Source of the DNA: Endomychus coccineus
Lineage: Eukaryota; Arthropoda; Insecta; Coleoptera; Endomychidae
NCBI GenBank assembly: GCA_958510875.1
Contig: OY294067.1
Coordinates: 231,041,771 to 231,105,770 of the forward strand
Length of the DNA stretch: 64,000 nucleotides
Reading direction: 5' to 3'
Shown here piece after piece: positions 1 to 13,098 of this stretch (positions are counted from its first letter, which is position 1; the number at the start of each line of letters is the position of its first letter). The position numbers and the translations under genes were made by a program. The notes beneath the pieces are model-generated. The model was given only the letters and a program-made list of their open reading frames with translations. It had not been told where the DNA came from and ran no database searches.

Positions 1-1639
1 TCAAAGGTACTGGCATGCGCCTTATAAATCACGCCCATTTTTTCTTTCAAGTTGGGGATACATGCTTTTCTCATCTACGATCTGGCAATACACCGGGCTA
101 TTTGACTCAATCTGTATATAAATTATTTGAATTTAATATCATAGATTCATTTTTGATATACCACAATTAATTCCAGAAAAATGAATTAGCACTTAATAGT
201 TTGTAAATGTAAAATGATCAAATTTGAATAATTAATGTAGTGTTGTTGAGGAAATATGTTATACATATGAATATTTTTAATAGTTGTGAATGTGCATTAC
301 CAAATTAAATTTGTGTTAAATATGTAATGGTATGTTTCAACAGAATTATAAATGGACTTTAACTGTGTTTATCCGTTTTTTAATATATTTATATTACAGT
401 TATATAGTGTAGCGTAATCCTCATGAATTGGTTGTCAAATTATTCTCTAGAATGCAAGGATTATTTCAATCTATTCGAAAAACAGTTCAATGGTGGAAAG
501 GCAAAACCTCATAAGCAACACTTCAATAACTTCGCTGTAGGACGATTTTAAGATATTTTTTTTGTTTTGGATCAATTATTTTTTCAAAGGAGTTTTTTCA
601 TGTAAAATTCTAGTGTAGTAAAACCCAAGGTGTTCTCATTGTAGTAGACTAAGACATGACCTTCGACGGGAAGCGCACTAAACGGAATTTTATTACTCTG
701 CTTTCTGTGAAACGTCTAGCGAGCGACTATTGTTAAGGGTTTACACAGGCATAAAGAAGAGAGAGGAAATCTTGAAATTTTAGAATTAGGTTCAATTTTA
801 GACCTTTACTCTAATAATGAAAAATATTATCTCTAGATTTTGGAAAAGTATGTCCAGTTTCTAGAATGTTTAGCGATTCATTTACTATGTGAATCCTAAA
901 TTACAAGATTTTATCCATAAAGTCCATATAAGAGACAGAAAAAAGGGGGATATTCGAAATTTCTGGTCGCGTGTGTACACATCGATCTAAATAATGTACG
1001 TAATGTTTTTCGTCCACAATTAATGGAGAATTAATGAATTAATTGAACTGATTTTAAAACTATTTATCACCATGTCTTCTAATTGTGACTCACAACCACC
1101 GATTCAAATCGAATTAATTCTCAGATTATTTGTTATCATGTTTGGTTTTATTCGTTAATTTGTTTTAATGAATTTTACCAAGTTCATTTTACCAATGTTG
1201 TTTCTTTCAAATTACATTTAACTCATCTCCAACAAGAATCCTGAAAGCTACGCCATGCCTCTCGCCCCTAAACCAATATTCATTTTAAAACATTCAGCTC
1301 TACTAAAAACTGGCGCGTGTTTTATATTATATATTGTATTATGAAAACTCACTCACTTTTATACAAAATATTATGTTCTAACCAAGTTTTCCATCATGCT
1401 CCATTCGTTTTAACGTACAAGCGATCACCGTATCGCTTCTGGGATTATTGTTTATTTATTTATTATCTATCTATTAAGCAATTCAGTCATCAACGTGAAA
1501 GTTACATTAAATGCTAGCAATTAAATAAAACGTATATCTGCTCTTGTTTTAAATATATGTTGATGGGTAAAACGTTTCAATTACCTCAATATTGAATACA
1601 GGCACTCCACCGTTGAATATTTGAAATCAGCTACGTCGT

Positions 1640-1800
1640 TTTAACCTTAGAACTTACATATTACAAAGTAATTGTTGAAATGAGCTACAGATACATTTAT
1701 TTATCAAATTAGTGAAAATCAAACTTTTAATAATATTTGATTTAAGTTTAAAATGGATTTTCAACGTATAAATAATGGCTGATTCTATTCAAACTTTTTT
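1640..1800 (+). repeat. Dispersed repeat, copy 1 (second copy 39790-39960)
   Basis: About 100-150 bp share near-identical blocks with 39790-39960, including TTAAGTTTAAAATGG and ATAATGGCTGATTCTATTCA in the same order and orientation. The family is unknown and noncoding. Confidence 0.6.
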
Positions 1801-2209
1801 TTAGGTTAAGCAGTTAAAAATTATAAACGTGGAAGTATGGCCTTGACTATTACTTACCTATTACTATTATTTTTCATGTATGAAAGTAACAAGTTTATTT
1901 CCTTACCTGTAGGTACCCTTTTTATTTTCCTAATAATGAATAAGTATGGGTCGTAGGTTATAAAAACATATTATTTACTCCAATTCGTCTTCTGTATCTG
2001 AAACGAGTAGTCTTTCAAAAGTTCCTATTGGAATATTAGTAAATTCATAATGAAAGCTTTTATTGAGATCATCGTATTTTAGTATGGATATTGGAAGGTG
2101 GTGTGCTTTGTAGCGACCAGTTGGAAATGATTTCAATCTCATTTGAACATCAAACATCAACATTTTCGGAGGGCTGAGAGTGTGTTCTCATTTCTCATCA
2201 ACAGACTGG

Positions 2210-2440
2210 ATCTTGTTTGTATCAGTTAATTTAGGCTTAGATTTAGAATTTGTATTTAATTTTTTTTTCTTCGTTATTGGTTTTGTATAGAGTGATTTTA
2301 CCTTTTATTTTACCTGTGCATAGCGTGGTGTAATTTTGCTCGTCTGGGGGTCAAGTTGAGTAGGTTATGCTAGATCTTCGCCTCCCATTAGAGTATTTGT
2401 ATTCTTAATAAAGTTATATTATCATTATTATTATTATCAA
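2210..2440 (+). repeat. Possible LINE 3' tail
   Basis: A T-rich and GT-rich stretch ends with an AATAAA-like signal followed by a short ATT microsatellite. This resembles the 3' UTR and simple-repeat tail of some non-LTR retrotransposons. No coding part is recognisable, so the assignment is weak. Confidence 0.25.
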
Positions 2441-5400
2441 TTTCAATACTGAACGATTTGTCATTAATTAAGATTTTAAAAGTTATTTTATAAACGTCCT
2501 TGTTCTTAAAATTGCAACTCGTACTTCAATGATTTTCCCCATTCGAAATCAACTCCTAAGGGGGTAAAAGGGAATCGACAAATTTTGACGTATTTACACA
2601 GACAACTCCTTACATTGATGGATCATCATCACAGTTCGGACATAGCTATTATACAGGTTCGGAAATTATTTATCTTGGGTATGTTGGCTTCATGAAAGCG
2701 TAAAGAATAGCTTGCTAATGAAGAGAGAGCATTACAATTTCAGGTCGGTCAGCTCAGAACGTAGGACGTCAGTATCATACCAGCACCAGTGGGGTGAATG
2801 TGCGAGTCGCAGTTAACGCCTCGGGTGGGGTAAGAGGAGGGGCGCATAGCAGTGCGTCTCTCTTGTTTATGTGGTATTATCATATCATTGCGTTCCTTGT
2901 TGCATGTGTAGATTTATGTCTATACCCCAGAAGAATTATTTCCGATACTGTATATATACATAATATATAATATCTATGAGTTCGGACCACACATAACCCC
3001 AAAGCAAGACGGTAATGTCTACGTGACAGACCACTCAATAACATAAATATCCCTACCCATTCAAATAAACTTTCACATGACAAAGAGTATAATTTAACGT
3101 GTTCCCAATCTTTAATCTGTTTCTACTCGTTTGAAATATGCTTTTAAGTCTTGGTATTTGGGAAATAACAACGCGGTGGTATAGTTGACAACTTTACTGT
3201 TTTTACGAGCCAGTACTAGAGAAACTGTAAAATGACAACACGTTTTCACTGGTTTTAGTTGTTTGATCATTTTAATCTATTTAAGAATTGAGATCAATCA
3301 GAGATGGACGTCTTTATTTTTGGTAGTAGTAAGTTATTTTAAATGTAATTGATTGATTGATTTTCCTTCTTTGTACACACTTGATTGTTCTTGCCCTTGA
3401 ACACAAGTATTAATAAAATGCATGTACGTTGGGGTGGGGGTGCCGTACCTGACCTAAAGCCTCTCGTGGAAAGTAGGGAGATGTCAGATGTCAGTGGAAA
3501 AACCTCAGACTAATATTAACTCAGTAACTTCAAGCCTTTGTAAAAATCAAGTAAGTACTTTAATTCCTTATTGTTAAGGATTAATAAAACTTTTAGTAAA
3601 ATAAAATTAATTCCCACAATCCATTATTTATAGATATGTACTACATATTTCGTCAAATGGTCAACTCCATTATCAAGTATTTATAATCGGCTAAAAAGAA
3701 GATAATGATGTATCAAAATTGTTAATTTTTTGAATATATCACAAATTTTTTTTGTAAAATCATTTCTGTATTATGCATACCTACGTTTGATATGATACTT
3801 GAAATTCAGGGGAAAGTAGAATTAACCGTTGCATCCAGGTCGTTGTGTCTCTTTCAGCGGCTCGTTATTTATTTGGTAAAAAACAAGCGGTTTATTTTTG
3901 CCAATATGGAGTAGGTACAATGCACTTAGCGATGTTCAGCGGTATACACCAGGCTTCACACCCATTAAATATAGCTTCTAGACTAGATCAGCTTCTAACT
4001 GAGCGAAATTGGTGAATGGATTGACAAACACTGTGTGTCGTCAGCATACATAGAATGCTTGGATTTCAGCGTTCCATTATCATTAAATATTACTCATAGA
4101 GGATCATCTGTAGATTTAGCAATTTTTAGATTACATCTAGCTTATTTGTTTGATCTGTTTTTATTGCTGCTATTCTTTTACTTCTTTCTTTACCAGTTCT
4201 TGCTGGTGCAATTACAATACTTTTAACTGATCGAAATTTAGATACTTCTTTTTTTGATCTTGCTCTTGTACAAGAGCACGCTTCTTTGTAACTTTACGAG
4301 GATCGGAAAGCTGATCAATACCTTTGACACGGAATGTTCCGTATAAAACCGTGCTGTTTCAATACCTTCTATACTACAAGGCTTAGTACAAAAGTCGGTG
4401 TGACGGCAGGCTCCGAGAAGATACGTAGCATACGACAGTATAGTTTAGTCTTAATGGCGCATAGTCGGTATGAGCTGTGGCAGGTGATAAATATTAGATT
4501 TAAACAAAGTTTTGTAGTAAGAGTTTACTACAGATCAATGCCAATATTCATAACTAAATCTTTTTTAGAAAATTTAAATTTCATTTAAAATATAATACAA
4601 GGGAACAAGAAATTTAGGAGTTACCAGATGTTTTCTGTTTTATATCAGTAACTATTCTAGCATGAGCAATAGTAAAAGAATCACTAAAATAAATATAGAT
4701 TAGTTCTCACCTGCTCCAAAGAGGGTGATTTGATACCATATCAGATCAAGGTGAAGAGGATTTCAATTATTTCTCATAAGTTTTAGTTTCAAAGAAGAAT
4801 TAGATGTAGAGTATATCATAAATCTGTCAAGCCACAATAACCAAGACAGAACGAGAAACGAATTGACTAGCTTGGCTAATTTATGATAAATTTTAATGAT
4901 AAGCCATCTTGAGAGGATAGCAGAGTTTCCAGACGATCGAATATGGAAATTTTAAATGTCTTTCTTTCATACGTTACATAATTACACATAATCACACATA
5001 TATCGGGACGTAACACGTTGTATCTAATCATCAAAATTGTAACTAAATTTAGTTACAATTATTATAGTTGAAACAATTATTAAAAAGGAAATCATTCAGT
5101 AATATTTAGAAAAGGATAGATACGTTTCAAATCCCCACCGAAAACATTCTGAATTAGAGGCCTCAAGAGAGGGAAAGAATTATTAACTATCTTACTGCTT
5201 ATTGGTTTGATCATTCTTCCAAATTTACTAGAAATATTATTGGTACGAAATTAAAAGCAAGATCATGAGTAAAATCATTGGTTAAGCAATTCGGGAATCC
5301 TTCCCCTAATTGTAGATTGATTTTTGAGAGAAAGAAAGCATTATAAATAACAGAAGAAATGCCAATAAACTTGAATTAGTCTCTTTGAAAATCACGTGGC

Positions 5401-5822
5401 ACTTTGTCATTTTCAATTGATTTAATTTAATAGTTTATTCAGAGTATTTTTGGTAAAAAGTGCGGTTTTGCTAAAATCGGAGTTTCAGATTCAAGCTCAA
5501 GTCAATAATACATTCAATTAGTTCACTGCTTTTCAATCCCCTAGGTTCACCCTGGTTGGGGAATAATTTTTTTAATCTTAGTTTCATTTCTTCAGATTCT
5601 CTAGGTAATTTCATTTAATTTTAGGTTTCATTCTTATTAGCTACAAGGAAAATTACAAAAATGGGTCAAAAGTTCAAATGTTTACTTTTTGTAAAGATAA
5701 CTACGGAAGCAATGAATATCAGCTGTCCCTGTGAAAGATTTCATCGTAACAACAATAACAGAACAAGATTTTCCTAGTGGTAACATAGTAAGTGTAAATT
5801 CTGTCATTTATTTTAAAATTAT

Positions 5823-6680
5823 AGCAAATTGGATACAAAATATTCTGTATTATATGAGACAATAATGCACTCAAAGCCATGAAAATTTTTTCTAAGCGTA
5901 ACAAGTTAAGTGTCGTGTATCGTGTAACCAGTTGATAATTCAATACCATTATTTTATCTATTCAATACGGTTCGAATTCTCAAATGTTTAAGGAATAATT
6001 GACTAAATTCAAACCCATCCAAATTATGCAGCATCCCAACTTTGACTCGGTTGGCGAAGACATTGCCTCATTTTATGCTTCAAAAAAATGCATGATAAAT
6101 TGTTAAAATTTGAATATTCCTTGAATTTGAGAGCATGTTGAAGTAGCCCTTAAGGTATTCAATGAATATGTTTCACAGGCTTCACTTAAATTTGGTTCAA
6201 ATAAAGAGAATTCTAAATTTACAGCCCAGTTTATAAGTATTATATTAACATAAAATAATGAATGTAAAAACTCCTTTCAAAAGGCAATGATTAAGGGGCA
6301 TTTTCGTCGAAGGTAACCCATAGGATCATTCGAAAATAAAGTTTTTGATACATTTATTAAGCTGGTTAGATACGTGGAAGTCTAGTTCTGCTTTAAATAA
6401 ATTAACAACAGTAACACATACTCGCTGGCATACACAGTTCATGCAATTTTAGAAATAATTCCATATTGTTTCAATGAACTTAATTTAAATTAGATATTGT
6501 TAGGAAATTTTCAAACAGAACCATTAGAAGACAGGTGTTTTACATTAATAAAAGCAACTGAGGTGCAACTAAGGACTCAATTCAAGTTTGATAAACCTAT
6601 TTAAACAGGAAGTCTTTATGTATGTCCGCAAGAATAAACAAAACTTTTGTTTTACTGTCGGTATTGCAGCATTATGCTGT
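5823..6680 (+). pseudogene. P-element-like (THAP9-type) transposase fragment, plus-strand arm
   Basis: This is the degenerate C-terminal half of a P-superfamily transposase. In mixed frames it reads a VALKVFN-like segment, then SSALNKLTT and an ILLGNFQTEPLEDR-like block, which are recognisable parts of THAP9/P transposases. Several frameshifts and stops make it non-functional. It forms an inverted repeat of many hundred bases with 8490-9352. Confidence 0.7.
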
Positions 6681-6739
6681 AACGTACGAGTGATCAGCTG
6701 CAACATAGTCTCTGACTTTTGACGCCACGATCTATTATC

Positions 6740-6895
6740 TTACAGCATATCCAAACAAAATTTACAGGTCGATAGTTACCAGGATAGAGTTTATCTCCTT
6801 TTTTGTAAATTGGTGTAAAATTTGCCATTTCTTTTTAAGTGATGATGTTCTTATAAGATACCTGCATAATTTGGCTTCTAGATCTAGAACCAATC
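6740..6895 (-). pseudogene. Non-LTR reverse transcriptase fragment
   Basis: The minus strand reads ANFTPIYKKGDKLYPGNYRP, the conserved start of the RT fingers region in LINEs (TPIYKKG followed by NYRP). Only about 50 codons are recognisable. It lies between the plus-strand P arm and the mariner. The clade cannot be assigned. Confidence 0.65.
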
Positions 6896-7223
6896 TACAA
6901 GAAATCATTAATTCTGATAAATAACGTCAACTATCAATTCGTGACGAAACAAACCTGTCATATTGGAATATGTATGATTTCCTTCCTTCTTCGCCGGCTA
7001 CCAGTGACAGTAGCGACAACGTAATTAGTTTTGCAGGATCAAATCCAATCATTGATCAAACAACAATAATCCATTAAACAAACGTTAAGCCGTTTGGCTT
7101 TGCAGAATTGGCTCAAGTATATTTTTATTCTCTTTGATCATTTGATCCTACCGGATATTCCCCTACATGGGGCTTAGAAGCAATTTTAAAATCTACGAAT
7201 TTGATGTGTATCTGTAGGTTGTA

Positions 7224-8339
7224 CGAGGTTGGCGCAAAAATATCCCGGCCTGACATAGATCCAGATATCGCAGCGGGTCAAAATGTTGATAACACACAAG
7301 TATCAGTCTTATTAGCTTGGGAATAAAGAAAATTTGATTTTACGTCAATTAGTTTTCTTACAGCTCGTTTATCACGATGTCAGAAGTCTCGAAAATTGAG
7401 TATCGAGCTATTAACAAATTTCTTACACGAGAATGTATTTTTCTAAAAGGCATCAAAGGTCTGCTAGTGCGAGGAAAATGCACCTTCTCATTCGGTGGTA
7501 AAACAGGAAGGACGCTGGAAGTGGTGACAGACAAAATTGCCCCTGTTGAGGATCTCATAGTATAAGCTATTAGAGCTTGAAGTTGAAAGAAATAGCACAA
7601 ATGTCAAGGCTTTCAGATACAAAAGGGTTCGCCGAATCATCTACGAACATTTGGGCATTAATAAAGTTAGTGCTCTCGCAGTTCAGCGCCAGCGTCGTAT
7701 TAAATGAGCTCGGGAATTTTTGGGAGCTCCATGGAGAAAACCCTGTGAACGTATTGAAGACAATTGTCACAACAGATAAAACCATGGTTCTCTACTATCA
7801 TGTTTTTTCCAAAAGCGAGTCGATGGAATGAAAGGGAAAGGAAAAGCACCACCAAGAAACTGTCAGTCGACAAAAAAGTTGATGGCTACGATCTTTTGGA
7901 ATTGTGAGGTACTTATAGACTTTAAAGAAATACCACAATCAACGGAGCATATTATGCAAGACGTAAAAAACTGACCAGAGGCGAGCGTTTGTTGCACGAC
8001 AATGCCGCCGTTAATACCTACTGATGGAATTACGCAAGCCGCAATTAGAGACTGGTTTGGAAACAATAATCGATCACCCTCCGTATAGTCTAGATGTGGC
8101 CCCAATGACTATTACCTGTTCGGGAGTTTGAAAAAGGACCGTCAGGGACACCACATCAGTGAAGACGAAGAAGTGACGGTTATAATTTGGGCACATTTTT
8201 GAGGATTATTTTTTCAGGGGGTATTGAATTGTTGCCGAAACTATTTAGTAGTTGCATTGGGGGGATTATATTGAAAAATTGAATTTAGTTGTGAATCTAC
8301 TTCTTTCAGTCGAGTCGGGAATTCTAGGTGCTGCCCTCG
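7224..8339 (+). mobile_element. Dead mariner element (SETMAR-like transposase)
   Basis: It is bounded by TA dinucleotides (7222-7223 and 8340-8341). The imperfect terminal inverted repeats start CGAGG and share a CCCG block about 20 bases in. The transposase starts MSEVSKIEYRAINKFLTRE at 7377, close to the mariner N terminus. It continues through a degraded helix-turn-helix (LKEIAQMSRLS at 7577), a TTDKTM block in place of TTDETW, and DYYLFGSLKKD near 8110. Many frameshifts are present. It sits between the two P-element arms, so it probably inserted after or into that structure. Confidence 0.8.
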
Positions 8340-8489
8340 TATCCATAGTCTATCCAAGTTCAAGATACAGCGCATTAAAAAAATTACTAATGCTTAATCA
8401 GCACGACGGTTGCATCACATTGGTGGCATAACTTGCAGTATCCGCCTCTCCGCAGAATCTCATTAAGTCAATACCTTCTATAACCCAAA

Positions 8490-9352
8490 CCTGTATGCTA
8501 GATCGTGACGTCACAAACCGAAGGCTATGTTGCAGATGGTCACCCGTATTTTACGGCCGAGGTTACGGCACAATGCGGCAATACCGACAGTAAAACAGAA
8601 GTTTCATATATATTTTAGAATTCCTGTTCAAAAAAGGTTGCCAGACATTAACCGAGTCCTTAGTTGCACTCCATTTGCTTTTTAATGCAAGATCCTGTCT
8701 TCTAATGCATCTTTATGAAATTTAAAATAAGCTCATTGAAACAATACGAAATTATTTCTAAGATCCCGTGAACTGTGTGTGCAGTATATGTGTGTTTTTA
8801 ATTTATCGAAAGCCGAACTAGACTTCCACGTATCTATCCAATTTATTAAATTTGTTAAAAACTTGATTTTCAAATTATCATCCGAGTTACCATTGACGAT
8901 AGGTTCCTGGAAAATGTCCCTTAATCATTATTTTCCATCAAGTTAATACAATATTTATAAACTGGGCTGTGAATACGGAATGCTCTATATTATAGCCAAA
9001 TTGAAGTAGGTATATCCTGTATAACAGTCATTGAATACCTTAAGGGCTACTTTAACATTTTGACGTTCCAAAGTTGTAGGATAGTGCTCAAATTCAATGA
9101 ATATCCAAATGTCCTCGTCTATCGAGTCAAAATTGGGATACTGCATAATTTGATTGGGTTTTGAATTTAGCCAATTATTCCTTATACTTTTAAGAATGTG
9201 AATCGAATAGATAAAACAATGGTCTTGAATTATCAACTGGATGAGTATACACGATACTTAACTTATGCTCAGAAAAATTGTTCATGGCTTTGCTGTTGAG
9301 TGCATTATTGTCACTTATAATACAGAATATTTAGTATTCAATTTGTTCTAAT
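8490..9352 (-). pseudogene. P-element-like (THAP9-type) transposase fragment, minus-strand arm
   Basis: The longest readable frame (9236-8985) gives HILKSIRNNWLNSKPNQIMQ and, further on, LERQNVKVALKVFND and YFNLAII. These match the P/THAP9 transposase region that follows the DDE core in order. Downstream frames give AQFINIVLT and RYVEV fragments before decay. It is an inverted copy of 5823-6680 and no terminal repeats were found. Confidence 0.75.
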
Positions 9353-9474
9353 TCATAAATAATTGACTTTATAAACATAAACAATAATTCGTGATTTATT
9401 TTTGATACAGAACATAATAGACAATCTCTTTGAATTTTGAATTAACCCTAACAATTATAAATACAAATGCTGTT

Positions 9475-10187
9475 TTTTTTTTTTTTTTGCGGAGGTGAAG
9501 AAAACCCTTTATGGGGAGGTTATGAGCCTTTGAGTCTCAAGGTCTACTGTGAGTCACCATTCCAGGCATACTCACTAAAAACTTCATCCCCTTTGTAGGT
9601 TGTCTGGCTATTGCCTCCGCTGACACTTAGGCCTGCTGGCCCATTGTATCTCGCCTATGTTTCGTTTCTTTACGGTATCGACTCGAGTGTTTTCGTACCT
9701 TGTACGAGTTTTTACAAGTCATCCTTTACTGGGTGGGAACTGTATAATTCTGGTTCGCCGTTAGGCTTTCCAAAAATAGACTGTCTTTTGCGATCAGGTG
9801 CCTCGCATTTACACAGTATGTGTGTCACTGTTTCTGTATCCTTACCACAAAATCTGCATGACAGGTCGCCATTGTACAGTCCCATTTTGTTTAGGTGCCC
9901 TTTTACTGGCGCATAGCCGTCATGAGCCCTGTTACGACTCTTATTTTTTCCCTATTTAGTGCTAAATAGGTCTGTCGTTCTTTTCTTACACGGGGCTTTG
10001 ATGTATTTCTTCCCATATTCGTTTCCTGGGATTTTTTCCCAGTATTCTTTGTGGTTTTCCATGATCCAGTCTTCTACAGACCTTCGTGCTGTACGTTTTG
10101 GTACCCCCGTGGTCTGTTCCCGATCTGGAGCGTTCTCCGACCCTCTTTTTGCAAGTTCGTCGGCTTTTTCATTGCCTATTGTTCACG
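9475..10187 (-). mobile_element. 5'-truncated LINE (ORF2 RNase H and zinc-knuckle end) with TSD
   Basis: On the minus strand the reading starts in RNase H (GNEKADELAKRGS) and runs through an EDWIMENHKEYWEKIPG segment. It ends in a CCHC-like knuckle CRFCGKDTETVTHILCKC, the usual tail of Jockey/R1-group ORF2. One stop follows DLFST. The insertion ends in a poly(A), seen as a poly(T) run at 9475-9488. It is flanked by the direct repeat TACAAATGCTGTT at 9462-9474 and 10188-10200. This is a textbook 5'-truncated target-primed insertion. Confidence 0.9.
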
Positions 10188-10200
10188 TACAAATGCTGTT

Positions 10201-10892
10201 GTTCCAAGTAACTTTTTATTGCAAACTTTATAATCTAAAAATGACTTAATATGGATCTCATCAAATAAAAGTATCATGTTATTTATAATTTCAAATCGCT
10301 TTTTTGGGCGTATGTAAGGAACATTTGTATTTCTTCAACTACCGGATCGCCTAAGAATAAATTAGAAACTGTGTATATAGTTGTTGGATGCGGAAAAATT
10401 ATTTGAACTTCTTAAAAACTGATATGCGTATGGACTAATTGTATTTAAAAGTGAAGATATAATCACAGTATCTGCATTATATCTAAACCTTTCCTTGCAA
10501 ATTATCTGCAGTGTAATTAGCAACATACAGCATACACATTCACATAGGAAGCCATTTTACAAAGCACTTTATCGGGTCATAACACTCTTATACACGCTTA
10601 TTCACAGGTATAAACACTTTCCAATAACACATCTAAGCAATAGGTGCAACATATAATTTTCCACAAGATACAGGTGAACCTAATTAAATTCTAATATTTA
10701 TCACCTTTCACACTCAATACTGGTCACGCGCCATTCAGACTAAACGGTACTGTAATGTATTTGTAGAATTCTGTAATGCCAGTTGAGCTGCCCGAGCGTC
10801 ATCACGACTTGTGTACGTGTACGCGCCGAGATCAACCGACTCTGCCAGCCAGCAGTTCAAGCAGTTCGCGAGCCACGACTAGCCTCAAATAC
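10201..10892. other. Intergenic, nothing recognised
   Basis: AT-rich to mixed sequence with no open frame or repeat that I can name. Confidence 0.5.
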
Positions 10893-11030
10893 ACAGCGTA
10901 ACTCACGATATAGTATAATGGTAACGCGTCTCTTATATTAAAAGCGTAGCCCAAGTCTGTGAACTTACAACTCTTGCTGCAGGGTCGCTACCGTCGGATG
11001 TAAGAGGAGCTATATGGCGCACAGTGGGTA
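10893..11030 (+). repeat. tRNA/SINE-like repeat, plus-strand copy
   Basis: About 135 bp contain a TAGTATAATGGTAACGCGTC stretch resembling a tRNA D-arm/A-box, followed by GGGTCGCTACCGTCGGATGT. An inverted copy lies at 12965-13098, beyond the hAT element. A true B-box is not clear, so SINE is a suggestion only. Confidence 0.5.
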
Positions 11031-11174
11031 AATTCACGAATTTAGGTGGACAAGAGTCAAGTCAAAAATTTTGAATTTCTGAGTGTTAGATGTTATTATT
11101 TGGAAAGTTGCATAATATTAATATTTACTGTGTTTACAAATACATGGTAAAATGAGGGAAGGACTCCTGTTTAC

Positions 11175-12828
11175 CAGTGGCGGCTCCTCGAAGGAGGCTA
11201 AGGAGGCTCAGCCTCCTCACCTATTTATCTTAATGATCATTCTCCATTTTATTTCCTGTTTCTCTGATAATTCTTTAAATTTTACAATTAATTCCCCGTT
11301 CTCAGTAGTTATTTATAATCTGGCAACAGTGGCCAGAGGCTAGATTCTCTATATATCTCAAACGCTAAATACGTGTGGTCAACACAGTTGCCGTTTTCCA
11401 AGCAGTTCAATTGCTAGATAGGGTAAAAGAGCGAATATGGCAACATCCTATGGAAGCTAGCCTCTCGTATGGAATCGTCGGTCGAATGAAATACGATTAC
11501 TTGCTACCGCCCTTCCGCTAGAAAAATGCCACACGTGTCGTGTTCCGTTAGTTCTTGGTTTTGTAATTTGTACCGCGAGGCGAAGTAAGGTTAAGTAGTT
11601 AAGTTATAATTTATCTAATCGGTGAACGTTAAAATGATGAGTGACTTAGTTGCTGGGTTGTTAGAAAATCCATTTAGTGGATTAACATATGATAGAAAAG
11701 TGTTTTGTTAAAAATAAACGGCCTTTACCGGATTTGAAAGGATTAGTGGTGACGATGACAGGTATGTTTCAAAATCGAAATACACAATAAATTATATTGC
11801 TTGCTATTTACATCTGATACAACTTCATGTTGGGGACACTCGGGTTATAATGATTTGAAAAATTTAGCTCGTGGTATAGATAGACATGAAAAATCGCAGG
11901 AACATATTACATCGAGTATTAAGTTTAAATTAACCGGTAAACAGAATATTGTTAAAGGAGGAAAACATATAATTTGGTAGACAAGAAACTACATTATAAA
12001 CCACTTTTTTTATGAAATTTTAGATACTATTAAAGGTCAAATTGAGATTCGATTTTCCGATTTACATGAATTGAAATTTTTCGACTTGACGAATAGAAGA
12101 TTTTTCGAATCTTTTTCAAAAGAGTTTCCCAATACACTTTTAGATAACTTAGTTCTAAAATATAAATTTTTTGATAAAATAGCACTGCACAATGAATTAT
12201 GGGTTATATACCTACTCGGATAAAAATATTTTAGGCCAGTACGACATTCACGCCGATATGATAAAATATATGATTGACAATGATTTGCAACAAGTTTTAC
12301 CTCAGTTTTATAAACTACTTTGTTTGACAGTCACCATTCCTGTCACGTCGGCATCGGTGGAGAGATCATTTTCTACTCTCAAACGAATTAAAACTTACAT
12401 GCGAAATACAATGAGCCAAAATCGTTTATACAGTGTTAGTTTGATATCTATTGCAAAAAATACAGTAAAACACTTAAAACAAAATGATACATTTTATGAT
12501 AATATTATTGATCATTTTTCGCAAACCAAAGACCGTAGAATTCCGTTAATATATAAAAAAAGTTTATAAAAATAATAAAAAAAACAAAATATGAAAAATT
12601 TCAAAAAAAAAAAAAAAAAATATCAAAAATCCAAAGAAAAAAAAACGAACAAAAAATTTTTTGCCAAGAGAAACCACGTTGGTTCTTGCTTGGCAACAAT
12701 TAATTTTGGCACTGAAGTAGCTGGTACGGTCGCTGTGCAAAGGTTAAATTTATTGGCTGAATAGAGTATTTTTACAAGGACGTTTTATGTCCAGCCTCCT
12801 CTCTTAAAAAGTTCACGAGCCGCCACTG
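11175..12828 (+). mobile_element. hAT transposon remnant (ZMYM-like hAT), copy 1
   Basis: The ends are inverted: it starts CAGTGGCGGCTC and ends GAGCCGCCACTG. A damaged N-terminal frame starts at ATG 11634 (MMSDLVAGLLENPFSGLTYD). The C-terminal hAT dimerisation domain is readable at 12192-12569 (TIPVTSASVERSFSTLKRIK, then NRLYSVSLISI). Much of the central catalytic part is missing compared with copy 2 (27912-29856). No matching 8-bp duplication flanks it (CTGTTTAC versus GTAGAAAT). It lies between the inverted SINE-like repeats. Confidence 0.88.
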
Positions 12829-12964
12829 GTAGAAATATAGAAATAGACGATAACTTAGATAACTTTCATAATTTTCGAGAGTTCAATCCTGGTCAGAGCT
12901 CAAGTTGATAATGATTTTGTTTACATTACATGTCGGTAAAAAATTTAAAAAATTATCAGCTTAT

Positions 12965-13098
12965 CATCGTTCTCGCCGTTTAGCTCCCCTTACATCCGAC
13001 AGTAGCGACCCTGCGGCAAAAGTTGTAAGTGCACAGACTTGGACTACACTTTCGTCATGTATACGAGACGCATTACCATTATATTATACCGTGGCGTA
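12965..13098 (-). repeat. tRNA/SINE-like repeat, minus-strand copy
   Basis: This is the inverted copy of 10893-11030. The minus strand shows TATAATGGTAATGCGTCTCG and AGGGTCGCTACTGTCGGATG in the same order. The two copies differ by scattered substitutions only. Confidence 0.55.

Larger units (their letters stand above)
1..5822. other. AT-rich intergenic sequence, no gene recognised
   Basis: Open frames here are short (none above about 85 codons) and none resembles a known family. Small repeats are listed separately (1640-1800, 2210-2440). I see nothing else I can support. Confidence 0.6.

Noticed and set aside
4260..4590. Possible small gene with an 84-codon frame
   Set aside because: No motif or homologous feel, no splice or promoter context; consistent with chance.
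9611..10249. Plus-strand open frames over 9.6-10.2 kb
   Set aside because: They are antisense to the LINE RNase H and zinc-knuckle coding strand.
13040..13098. Candidate tRNA gene from a TATAATGGTAATGCG-like A-box
   Set aside because: A full cloverleaf with acceptor stem and B-box could not be drawn, so it is listed only as a SINE-like repeat.
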